DNA of 64,000 nucleotides from CAYULW01 sp964445815 (GTDB lineage Bacteria; Bacteroidota; Bacteroidia; Flavobacteriales_E; Vicingaceae): contig CAYULW010000002.1 in NCBI GenBank assembly GCA_964445815.1, positions 372,001 through 436,000 of the forward strand. Reading direction: 5' to 3'. The first letter of the stretch is position 1, and the number at the start of each line of letters is the position of its first letter. The translations under genes and the position numbers were made by a program. Under the pieces are notes generated by a model. It was not told the DNA's origin and did not search any database. It was given only the letters and a program-made list of their open reading frames with translations. This document shows positions 25,851-34,083 of this stretch, one piece after another.

Positions 25851-28199
25851 CTAAAAATTAAAATTGAATGAAACCGCAGGCACGAAACTGCCAATTACTG
25901 CATAGCGAATGGCGTCTGTCTGTTGGGGGTTATCTTTATTTTGTTCAAAATAGATAGAGAAAGGATTCTTTCTACTGTATAGATTATAAATGGAGAAGAC
26001 CCATTCTGATTGCCACTTCCTGTCCTTATTTTTCTCAGGTACCAGTGTGGCTGAAATATCCAAACGGTGATAACTTGGTACCCTGTAATTGTTTCTCTTA
26101 TTGTCCACATTATGAGCAACAACTACTCCTTGTATTTCATATCTGTTAGTTGGAAAGGTAGCTGGTGTACCACTAGAGAAAATAAAGTTAGCAGCAAAAG
26201 ACCATTTCTCGTTCAGTTCGTAAGATGGAACTAGACTCAAATTGTGTAATCGGTCAAATCGATTAGGATACCATTCACTATTGCTTATGCCGTTAACCTT
26301 TCTTTCTGATCTGGAAATGGTATAGGAAATCCAACCGTTTAACTTGCCGGTATTCTTTTTCACATATAGTTCTAAGCCATAGGCCCTGCCGTCTCCGCTT
26401 AAAAGTTGACCTTCAAGTTGTTCATTAAAGAAAAGGTCTGCATTGTCTATATAGTCAATTTGGTTCTGGAAATCTTTTGCAAAAACTTCTGCAGACGTTT
26501 CGTATTTATTCTGTTTGAAGTTTCTAAAATATCCTACAGCAATCTGGTCGGCAATTTGGGGCTTTAGGTTGTTGGTGGTTGGTAGCCAAATATCAATTGG
26601 TGTAGAAGCAATTGTATTTGAGATCAAGTGAAGGTATTGAGTCATTCGGTTATAACTCGCTTTGATGGATGAAAATTCGGTGAGATCGTATTTGATTGAA
26701 AAGCGCGGTTCAAAATTATTATATGAAGCAATGACTTCATTTTTATCATAAGAAACTTCATTCTCTAAAGGTTTTTCGATGCCTGGAACGGTATCTCTGA
26801 AAACTTGTTTATTTCCTTTACCCAGATAGGCAAAGTGCGACCATCTTAATCCATACAATATACTTGTTCTGGCATTTAATTTTTGCTCATTCTGGAGATA
26901 AATCCCATTTTCTATACCGTACTTTTCAGTTAAACTGATATCATTGGTTTGTCCTGCACTTGCAAATTTGGCTTCAGCCGGTTTAAAATTGTAGTAGATG
27001 GATTGGGCGCCGAACTTGACTGTGTTTTTGTTGTTGACATAATAGGAAAAATCAGGCTTTAAACTTGTGCTAATAATGCTTGAATTCCATTCAAAATCAT
27101 CTGCAGGATCATCTTCTTCGACTCCGAAGGCATAGTCATAGTCACTATAGTATGTGGTAAGGTTCATAAACAGTCTGTCACTGAAAATATGATTCCACCG
27201 AGCTGTTGCTGTTGCATTTCCCCAGTCAAATAAAAAGCCGGATCCAAAAACGTCTCTTCCAAAATATCCGGAAAGAAAGAGCTTGTTCTTTTCATCTAAC
27301 TCATAATTGACTTTTGCCGTCAGATCATAGAAATAGAATTTACTGTCCTTTAAATCGCTATTAAGGAATGGCTTGGCTAAAACATCAGCGTATGAGCGCC
27401 TACCTGCAACAATAAATGAAGCTTTGTCTTTTTTTATCGGTCCTTCAAGTGATAGGCGACTAAAAATAACGCCGACACCACCTGATCCTGTAAATTTCTT
27501 TTTGTTTCCTTCTTTCATCCTGATGTCGAGTATTGAAGAAAGCCTTCCGCCATATTCAGGTGTTATTCCACCTTTTATCAATTTTACATTTTTTACAGCA
27601 TCAGGGTTAAAAACAGAAAAGAAACCAAACAAATGGGAAGAGTTATAAACCGGAGCTTCATCAAGCAAAACAAGGTTTTGATCAATGCCACCACCTCTTA
27701 CATTAAACCCTGTGCTACCTTCTCCAACGGTACTCACGCCCGGAAGTAACAGGATGCTTTTTACAACATCAGCTTCACCAAGTAGAGCAGGAATCTTTTT
27801 AATGGTCTTTGAATCAATTTTGTTGACACTCATCTCAATGCTCTTCACATTGTTTTCAGCTTTCTCTCCAGTTACTTCAACGACCTCTAACTCAGTAATG
27901 GCTTCTTTTAATTCAATATTCATCTGAATATTTTCTTTGAGTTCAACAGAAATGCTTTGCTCTTTAAACCCTATATAGGTATAGCTCAACTCATAATTCC
28001 CCTCAGGTAAGGTTAAAGAATAGAAGCCATATACATTTGCACTTGTGCCAATCCCTTGACTTTTTACAGATACCGTAGCTCCGATTAGTTCTTCTCCTGA
28101 ACTAGCCGACTTAATGTATCCGCTTACCGTATATTTCTCTTGTGCAAAAAAGGGAATACAAGTAAGCATGAGGTATGTGAGAAGAATATAGTTTTTCAT
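25851..28199 (-). CDS. TonB-dependent outer-membrane receptor
   Basis: 782-aa outer-membrane active transporter from the ATG at 28197-28199 (MKNYILLTYLMLTCIPFFAQ signal); the frame extends 24 bases further but without a signal. Carboxypeptidase-like regulatory domain (about 22-105: YTVSGYIKSASSGEELIGATV), plug domain (about 110-235: LPGVSTVGEGSTGFNVRGGG), then a 22-strand-type barrel ending in VSFNFNF. The pairing with DUF4249 is typical. The substrate is not known; the adjacent e(P4)-type phosphatase hints at a phosphorylated compound or nucleotide. Confidence 0.93.
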   Translation of the reverse strand: MKNYILLTYLMLTCIPFFAQEKYTVSGYIKSASSGEELIGATVSVKSQGIGTSANVYGFYSLTLPEGNYELSYTYIGFKEQSISVELKENIQMNIELKEAITELEVVEVTGEKAENNVKSIEMSVNKIDSKTIKKIPALLGEADVVKSILLLPGVSTVGEGSTGFNVRGGGIDQNLVLLDEAPVYNSSHLFGFFSVFNPDAVKNVKLIKGGITPEYGGRLSSILDIRMKEGNKKKFTGSGGVGVIFSRLSLEGPIKKDKASFIVAGRRSYADVLAKPFLNSDLKDSKFYFYDLTAKVNYELDEKNKLFLSGYFGRDVFGSGFLFDWGNATATARWNHIFSDRLFMNLTTYYSDYDYAFGVEEDDPADDFEWNSSIISTSLKPDFSYYVNNKNTVKFGAQSIYYNFKPAEAKFASAGQTNDISLTEKYGIENGIYLQNEQKLNARTSILYGLRWSHFAYLGKGNKQVFRDTVPGIEKPLENEVSYDKNEVIASYNNFEPRFSIKYDLTEFSSIKASYNRMTQYLHLISNTIASTPIDIWLPTTNNLKPQIADQIAVGYFRNFKQNKYETSAEVFAKDFQNQIDYIDNADLFFNEQLEGQLLSGDGRAYGLELYVKKNTGKLNGWISYTISRSERKVNGISNSEWYPNRFDRLHNLSLVPSYELNEKWSFAANFIFSSGTPATFPTNRYEIQGVVVAHNVDNKRNNYRVPSYHRLDISATLVPEKNKDRKWQSEWVFSIYNLYSRKNPFSIYFEQNKDNPQQTDAIRYAVIGSFVPAVSFNFNF

Positions 28200-28367
28200 G
28201 TTGGTTTTGAAAATTTGCGGCAAAAATAGTGATATGAAATTGTCTGAGCTGTAAAATAGCTGAGAATTAGATAAGCGGTAAAAAAATAGTTCATTTTATT
28301 GATTAATAGCAAGTTGTAATTTGTATTCTTCATGATGAGAGGATTTTTTTGGACTGAAATAATTTTT

Positions 28368-28375
28368 TATCTTTA
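28368..28375 (+). promoter_or_regulatory. -7-like element TATCTTTA
   Basis: Seven of eight positions match TAnnTTTG, ending 4 bases before the ATG at 28380. It resembles the elements at 5789 and 60646 in sequence and spacing and would imply a leaderless transcript. Confidence 0.3.
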
Positions 28376-28379
28376 AGCT

Positions 28380-28958
28380 ATGTCAGTAAATGATCAGAAT
28401 TCTTCAAATAAAGACTTTGAAATTACATACAAGCGCGGATCTGATTTGCAAAAACGCTTGTTTGAAGTTTACAAAAGTTCAATTGATGTTATCAATCAAT
28501 TAAAGATTTCATCCAAGAAAAACATGGAGATGATTTCAAATGTAGAAGAGGACTTGGGGGCAAAAACAGGTTTTGATGCTTCAATCAGGGATTTACATTC
28601 TCTTATAGATACCTTCAACGAAAACATTACAGATCAAATAGATGAATTTTATCAAGCCTTGGAAAAATTGATGAGTTGTTATGAAGAATTGATTGATTTC
28701 TATGAAGCAGAGAAGGGGCAAACAACTAAGATGATCTATGTTAGAAAACAAATCAACTTTATACTTGCTCTAATAAAAAAATACAGATACAAAGTCAATA
28801 GTCTTCAGTTAATGGGGAATTCCATGCTAAGTCATTCCGATGAATTTTTAGAATCCAATCAACTGTATAAGAGCAATCTAATAACCCTTACTTCAACTTT
28901 ACATTCGGCTAATAACGACTTGTCTAAGCTTTTGAAATTAATTGATCAAAAAATTTAG
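28380..28958 (+). CDS. Helical cytoplasmic protein of unknown function
   Basis: 192-aa protein without signal or membrane segment, almost all amphipathic helix and probably coiled-coil (ISNVEEDLGAKTGFDASIRD region, LEKLMSCYEELIDFYEAEKG, and a Leu-rich C-terminus). No family recognised. It is a single gene between the TonB operon and a convergent DUF1207-like gene. Confidence 0.7.
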   Translation: MSVNDQNSSNKDFEITYKRGSDLQKRLFEVYKSSIDVINQLKISSKKNMEMISNVEEDLGAKTGFDASIRDLHSLIDTFNENITDQIDEFYQALEKLMSCYEELIDFYEAEKGQTTKMIYVRKQINFILALIKKYRYKVNSLQLMGNSMLSHSDEFLESNQLYKSNLITLTSTLHSANNDLSKLLKLIDQKI

Positions 28959-28983
28959 CTTTTAATCAGTCCTTCAGTTTCAA

Positions 28984-29829
28984 TTAGTGGATATAAAAAT
29001 ACATTCCCATACCAAGCCATTCAATTTCGTTTTTCTCATATTGGGAATAAGGCAGTTGTCCTTTGTAATATTCAAATACTATTCTCAACGGTTGGTATTC
29101 GTCCCTTTTATAGGCTAGTCCAGCTGCCAGTTTAATGTTTGGATTAAAATCGGTTTCTTGAACAACTTTTAGAAGCCCCCCATAAGTAAATCCCCAATTG
29201 GATGTTTTAAACAATGAGTTTTCAAAAAACAAATTCGATGATAAAGCTTTGCGTTTTGCATTTGGGCGAATGACGGATCCTACTGTGGCTCCCCCTCGCT
29301 TATAATTGCTCCAGTTCTGAAAGAGAGAAAATTCCAGTTGCTCATAATTGACTTTATTTTCAGTGTGTGAGTTGATGCGACTTCTAAAGATATAATCATC
29401 GCCAAGATGGGAAGAAACATGGAAGAATCGAAGTCTAAATGTAGATTTTTCGTAAATCTTAGCCCATGAGAATGCAATTTTATAGTCGGTATTAATCAAG
29501 TTTCTTTGCTGCTGCCCGTCAACGACCTTCCATTCAAATTGTGTCATGGATGCGAGTTCAACAAAAATTTCATAAGGCCTTTCCTTTTTGTCTTGGGATT
29601 GAAAAATGGACTGGGCAGCACCGAAGGCGAAGGGAATGTACTGATAATCAGTAATAGATTCTTCGGTATCAATTACTCCTGAAACAGTACACATCATCTG
29701 TACTTCATTGGGATCTAGATAGTTTGCGGTTGAAGTGTTTCTCTGTTGAAACCAATTTTGAGACATGCAGTTTAGGGAAACAAGTACCAATAAGAAGAAG
29801 CTACTCAAGAGGCTTTTTATAGAGTTCAT
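28984..29829 (-). CDS. DUF1207-like secreted protein
   Basis: 281-aa protein with signal peptide (MNSIKSLLSSFFLLVLVSLNCMSQ) and a beta-rich body. The segment FRLRFFHVSSHLGDDYIFRSR (about 131-151) matches the HxSSHLGD signature recalled for DUF1207 proteins, and the IPFAFGAAQSIFQSQDK region also fits. A beta-barrel or lipocalin-like outer-membrane location is likely. Converges with the helical protein gene and diverges from the LamG gene. Confidence 0.75.
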   Translation of the reverse strand: MNSIKSLLSSFFLLVLVSLNCMSQNWFQQRNTSTANYLDPNEVQMMCTVSGVIDTEESITDYQYIPFAFGAAQSIFQSQDKKERPYEIFVELASMTQFEWKVVDGQQQRNLINTDYKIAFSWAKIYEKSTFRLRFFHVSSHLGDDYIFRSRINSHTENKVNYEQLEFSLFQNWSNYKRGGATVGSVIRPNAKRKALSSNLFFENSLFKTSNWGFTYGGLLKVVQETDFNPNIKLAAGLAYKRDEYQPLRIVFEYYKGQLPYSQYEKNEIEWLGMGMYFYIH

Positions 29830-29864
29830 TAAATTGTTTTACTTTAGTACAAAGGTCAAATGTG

Positions 29865-31058
29865 ATGAAAAAAATACTATTAGCTCATTTATTTATTTCG
29901 GTTTTTACGATTAGTATGGCGCAATCTGCCTTGCATTTGGACGGGGTTGATGATTATGCAATAGGTACTTTAGCCGGACCTAGCGGAAATGCCAACCGAA
30001 CGGTTGAATGCTGGATTAAGACTTCAAAGTCTATAAGCACGCAACAAGTGATTGTAGATTGGGGGAGTATGAGTCCTTTGGGTTCTCGTTTTACTTTAAA
30101 CCTAATTGGATTTGGGCGTTTAAGAATAGAAGTAGGAGGGAATGGTTTTAATAGCAATCGCCAAATAGCTGATGGAAACTGGCATCATGTTGCAGTAACA
30201 TATAATAATCAGGCTGCTTTAAGTACCTGTTTGTATATAGATGGAATGCTAGATACGTGTAACAATTTTACACAATCAGTGAATACGACATCCATCAATG
30301 CGATTCAGATTGGTAGACGTAACGATAATGTCAATTTTTTTGAGGGAAGTATTGATGAGTTAAGGATATGGAATAGAGCCAGAACAGCAACTGAGATTTC
30401 GGGAGATATGCATGCGCAATACTGCGATATACCCAATGGTTTAATTTACTATTATAAGTTTGATGAGGGCATTCCAAATGCCAACAACATGAGCTTAAGC
30501 AGAGTTGTTAATTGGGCCGGAACCAATGCTTTAACTCTAATGAATATGAACCTACAGGGAAATATTTCAAACTGGAGTTCAGATACTTTGGGAGCTGTTT
30601 TAGATACAAGCCTTACAATCAATGGGGTAATTATTGAGTCTAATGACTCAAATGCAAACTATCAATGGTATGACTGCAACAATCAAAGGCAAATTGCGAA
30701 TGATACCAATCAAGTTTTTACTCCTTCTGCTAATGGCTCCTATGCTGTTATCTTATCTTTAGGAAGTTTCTGCAGAGATACTTCTAGATGTGTGAACATC
30801 ATTTCGGTTGGTTTAGAACGAAGAGCTTCGTCTCCGGAAATTTATTTTTCAAGCTCCATAATTAGCATGGACTTTGAAGTTAGGACAGAGCAGATGACAC
30901 GTTTTGATCTCTATGATATAAGAGGCAGATTAGTCTATAGCAATAAGTCAAACCATATATTTGGCGAAGACTTCGGCGATTTAGAGAAGGGAGTTTATGT
31001 TTTATCATGCAAGAGCAATAGTGGAAAATCTGTGAAAGCTAAACTGATTAGGCCTTAA
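29865..31058 (+). CDS. LamG-domain surface protein with degenerate T9SS sorting domain
   Basis: 397-aa secreted protein from the ATG at 29865 (a GTG directly precedes it). Signal MKKILLAHLFISVFTISMAQ. LamG/concanavalin-A-like domain at about 20-190, with LHLDGVDDYAIGTL, RTVECWIKTS, GNWHHVAVTYNN, DELRIWNRARTATEI. An Ig-like stretch follows, and the C-terminal 75 residues (FDLYDIRGRLVYSNKS ... LEKGVYVLSCKS ... KAKLIRP) resemble a type A sorting domain. LamG domains bind sugars or proteins; the ligand is unknown. The end overlaps the convergent TPR-like gene by 4 bases. Confidence 0.88.
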   Translation: MKKILLAHLFISVFTISMAQSALHLDGVDDYAIGTLAGPSGNANRTVECWIKTSKSISTQQVIVDWGSMSPLGSRFTLNLIGFGRLRIEVGGNGFNSNRQIADGNWHHVAVTYNNQAALSTCLYIDGMLDTCNNFTQSVNTTSINAIQIGRRNDNVNFFEGSIDELRIWNRARTATEISGDMHAQYCDIPNGLIYYYKFDEGIPNANNMSLSRVVNWAGTNALTLMNMNLQGNISNWSSDTLGAVLDTSLTINGVIIESNDSNANYQWYDCNNQRQIANDTNQVFTPSANGSYAVILSLGSFCRDTSRCVNIISVGLERRASSPEIYFSSSIISMDFEVRTEQMTRFDLYDIRGRLVYSNKSNHIFGEDFGDLEKGVYVLSCKSNSGKSVKAKLIRP

Positions 31059-32452
31059 TGTTTGACTAAATCTAAAATGCTGTCATAAAGAGAGACCTTA
31101 TAAACCTTACTCTTTAGCCAAGCGTAAAAGGATTTCAATAACACATCGTCATACTGATTCGTTTTAAAAGCCAGCTTTTCTTCAGCATAAGCTTCAAATT
31201 CAGGAACATTTATTTTATCCATATTTATGCATCTTTTCACAAGATGAAGAAAGGGAATAACGTTAAACTGAGAAAAATCCTTAAAGAATTGTTTGTGTTT
31301 TCTCATTAGGCTATTAAATCGTGATTCCGCAAGATCATTGTTCTCCAGTTCAATATGCAACAGAACTTCCATGATTTGCTTGTAAATTATCCAATCTCTT
31401 CCTACATGGCTTAAGTACCATCTGTCAGATTTATACAGCTTGTTAATTATTGATACTGCATTTCGGTATTTTTCTTTTATGAAATAAAGTAAAACTTCAG
31501 TTAACTCTAGATTATAATAAAGGCGCGATTGATAATGCGACATGGATTTTGCTTCCTTTAGCGCCTCAGTTGCTTTTGCTAATCCATTCGTATAAATTTC
31601 GTTTAAACATTTCAGGAACAAGTGCTTGGCATTGAGTTCAGATTCTAAGTTATTATGCTTTTTCAATAGCTTGCTTAAGCGTTTAAGGTAGTATTTGCTT
31701 TTGCTAAAATCACCCGTTCTGAAATAAATATTTGCCATGAGATAAAGAGATTCTTGCAAATGATAATTATTCACATTCGTCTCTTTTTCAAGCTGTTTCT
31801 CAATTTCACTTTCAAAGAACAGGTTTACGCTAGAATAATCATATGTATATGCACCGTACAAATCTGTAATTTCAACAAGTTGATACAATAGAACTGGGTC
31901 AACACTTAAGTCCTTCTCGATTTCATAGAGACTTAAGGTTCTTTTTATTAGATCACTTAGATCTAGTTTTTGCATGTTATGCAAGTGTCCTTTATAATCT
32001 TGTTTTATATTTAAATAAGCAAGATTGATCTTTTGTCGTTGCAATAGACGTTTGTTATTGACTTGAATACTTTTAAAAAGCTGTTTAATATTTAAATCCT
32101 TTATTTGGTCTGCATACTTTATTTTCAAGCCATATACTTCATTAAGGAGATTATAGTTACTCCTGTTAAGTGCATACTTTTCACATTTTGTAAGCAATTT
32201 AATAGCATTCTGATACTCTTTATGTTCAAAAACAGACTCAGCTGCCAGTAAGAATTGCCACCCTTTTTTTTCATTCTGTTTTGAATCATCAAGGTTTTGA
32301 ATGGCCTCATACCTGACCTTATAATCCGCCAGCCTTGATTTCATAACTCTGTATGTGCTTGTTTTAGTGTTGTTTTTTACTTGATCGTTTGTATAAAAGT
32401 CAAAAGCACTTCTGGAATGGAGTTGTAAATACTGCTTAAATGTAAGTTTCAA
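31055..32452 (-). CDS. TPR-like repeat protein, cytoplasmic
   Basis: 465-aa soluble, lysine-rich helical protein with TPR-like pairs (LLAAESVFEHKEYQNAIKLLTKCEKYAL near 68-95, YLMANIYFRTGDFSKSKYYLKRL near 238-260). The start is a TTG at 32450-32452 (MKLTFKQYLQLHSRSAFDF). The next ATG (32344) would cut off the N-terminal KQYL/YTNDQ region, which has coding character, so TTG is preferred but not certain. No effector domain was found. The family is seen in Bacteroidota as long hypothetical proteins. Confidence 0.75.
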   Translation of the reverse strand: MKLTFKQYLQLHSRSAFDFYTNDQVKNNTKTSTYRVMKSRLADYKVRYEAIQNLDDSKQNEKKGWQFLLAAESVFEHKEYQNAIKLLTKCEKYALNRSNYNLLNEVYGLKIKYADQIKDLNIKQLFKSIQVNNKRLLQRQKINLAYLNIKQDYKGHLHNMQKLDLSDLIKRTLSLYEIEKDLSVDPVLLYQLVEITDLYGAYTYDYSSVNLFFESEIEKQLEKETNVNNYHLQESLYLMANIYFRTGDFSKSKYYLKRLSKLLKKHNNLESELNAKHLFLKCLNEIYTNGLAKATEALKEAKSMSHYQSRLYYNLELTEVLLYFIKEKYRNAVSIINKLYKSDRWYLSHVGRDWIIYKQIMEVLLHIELENNDLAESRFNSLMRKHKQFFKDFSQFNVIPFLHLVKRCINMDKINVPEFEAYAEEKLAFKTNQYDDVLLKSFYAWLKSKVYKVSLYDSILDLVKH

Positions 32453-32601
32453 ACTGTAACTTTTTTTAAATTTAAAACATTGATAATTAGGTAAAAATAA
32501 AAATATTTTATCTGATCTGATGTAGCATTTTTATCAAAAAGAGTTTTTTATATACTAAGGTCGTTTTCACTTTTGGAGCATAAATTTTAAAACTAGAAAT
32601 C

Positions 32602-33105
32602 ATGAATACAGATGTTTTTATGACAGAAGAACAGAACGAAAATGTGATTACCAAACCTCAGAAAACAAAAGAAAAAAAATTGGGCGGCAATTTAAGTAGC
32701 TTAAAACCGACAGCGGCATTTATTGGGGCTTCATGGCTTGCATTAGGAATTGGCGTATTGAGTTATTGCATTGGATTGTGGAATGCAAATCTCGATTTAA
32801 ATGAAAAAGGGTACTTTTTTACGTTGCTGCTGTTTGGATTATTCTCGGCAATTTCTGTACAGAAGAGCGTTAGAGATAAGACAGAAGGCATTCCGGTTAC
32901 TGAAGTATACTATGGAATCGCCTGGTTTACAACAATAGTCTCTATCATCCTTCTGTGGGTGGGCCTTAGAAATTCAGACATGGCATTGAGTAAAAAGGGC
33001 TTTTATGGAATGGCTTACGTTTTGGCTTTGTACGCTTCGGTTGCTGTACAGAAAAACATTAGAGATGCAAGATGTTATGATAGCTATGAAAAGCAAAAAA
33101 GGTAA
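32602..33105 (+). CDS. yiaA: YiaA-family inner-membrane protein
   Basis: 167-aa protein with two copies of the YiaAB two-helix domain. Each copy has a W-x-(A/T)-x-(G/V)-I-x5-Y/W-x-(G/V)-L pattern followed by (K)GYFF or KGFYGM and a basic VQKSVRDK or VQKNIRDA end (about residues 38-95 and 103-160). Four membrane helices in total. Function is unknown; in enterobacteria expression has been linked to stress. A small membrane protein gene follows 3 bases later. Confidence 0.92.
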   Translation: MNTDVFMTEEQNENVITKPQKTKEKKLGGNLSSLKPTAAFIGASWLALGIGVLSYCIGLWNANLDLNEKGYFFTLLLFGLFSAISVQKSVRDKTEGIPVTEVYYGIAWFTTIVSIILLWVGLRNSDMALSKKGFYGMAYVLALYASVAVQKNIRDARCYDSYEKQKR

Positions 33106-33108
33106 GAC

Positions 33109-33453
33109 ATGAGGACAATTGAATTTATTGTAAAGATATGGGCAACGGGTGTTGCACTATTTTTAGCTTACTTTATTCTGGCTCACTTTATTAATAACGG
33201 TATGACGGCATTTGAGTTTAAAACAGAGAACGAGTTGCTTCAGTTTATTGGCTTTCCTTTAATTGTGTTTTTGGGTTATGCTCTCATCTTCTTTAGATCG
33301 AACATAGGTAGTGTAGTTGCTCTTTTGGGATTTTTTATTCTCTTTTATCAGGATGTTGGACTCATAATGAACCCTTTGTTTGTTTTTGGACTTTTTCCTC
33401 CATGTGTGTTGTTAATATTAATCCATTTTATAAAACACAGACAGCCTAGGTAA
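33109..33453 (+). CDS. Small membrane protein, unknown
   Basis: 114-aa protein with four predicted membrane helices (about 5-27, 42-64, 66-85, 88-108) and very few polar residues. No family recognised. It lies 3 bases downstream of yiaA, so both are probably cotranscribed, and upstream of the ECF sigma gene. Confidence 0.7.
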   Translation: MRTIEFIVKIWATGVALFLAYFILAHFINNGMTAFEFKTENELLQFIGFPLIVFLGYALIFFRSNIGSVVALLGFFILFYQDVGLIMNPLFVFGLFPPCVLLILIHFIKHRQPR

Positions 33454-33522
33454 ATAACTTAATGAAGTATTTATGTAACTTTTTGCTGTCTTAAGGTACT
33501 TACTATAGGATAACCGAAATTA

Positions 33523-34071
33523 ATGGAACGAACAAAAGAGGAATTTCTAAAACTTTATGAGCCATTGCATGATGCATTTGCGCGCTTCTGTCATGCAAAA
33601 GCATATGGAGTAATAGAAGCTGAAGACCTCATTTCAGAGTCAATTCTTCAGGCCCTCAAGAGCTTCAATACCTTAAAAAATGATGCCGCTTTTTTGAGCT
33701 TTCTGTTTTCAATTGCTAGTCGTATTGTGCATAAGAAAAACAGAAGATTGAAATATAAAGCGGACTATGATGAAAATGTTTTGTCTCAGATTCCTGAGAG
33801 TGGCATTGATGCTGAAACGCGATTAGATGTTGAACTGCTTTACAAGGTATTGAATACCTTACCGCGTAATCAAAAGGAAGCTCTCATCTTATTTGAAATT
33901 AGTGGCTTCTCTATTAAAGAAGTAGCACAGATTCAAAATGCTTCAGTTTCAGCAGTTAAACAACGTCTAAAAAGAGGTAGAGAAAGGCTGAGTGTGATAT
34001 TTCAGTCTGATTTACTCAAGTCAGAATCGTTGACAAAGCAGTCGAGTCTATTAATGACGGTATTCTTTTAA
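33523..34071 (+). CDS. ECF-type RNA polymerase sigma factor
   Basis: 182-aa sigma-70-family factor. Region 2 at about 10-75 (FARFCHAKAYGVIEAEDLISESILQAL, the DLxSE/DxxQ pattern; FLFSIASRIV) and region 4 at about 105-165 (LLYKVLNTLPRNQKEALILFEISGFSIKEVAQIQNASVSAVKQRLKRGRERL). It lies 12 bases before a membrane protein gene whose layout fits an anti-sigma factor, the usual ECF gene pair. Probably responds to envelope conditions. Confidence 0.93.
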   Translation: MERTKEEFLKLYEPLHDAFARFCHAKAYGVIEAEDLISESILQALKSFNTLKNDAAFLSFLFSIASRIVHKKNRRLKYKADYDENVLSQIPESGIDAETRLDVELLYKVLNTLPRNQKEALILFEISGFSIKEVAQIQNASVSAVKQRLKRGRERLSVIFQSDLLKSESLTKQSSLLMTVFF

Positions 34072-34083
34072 GCCTTAATAACC

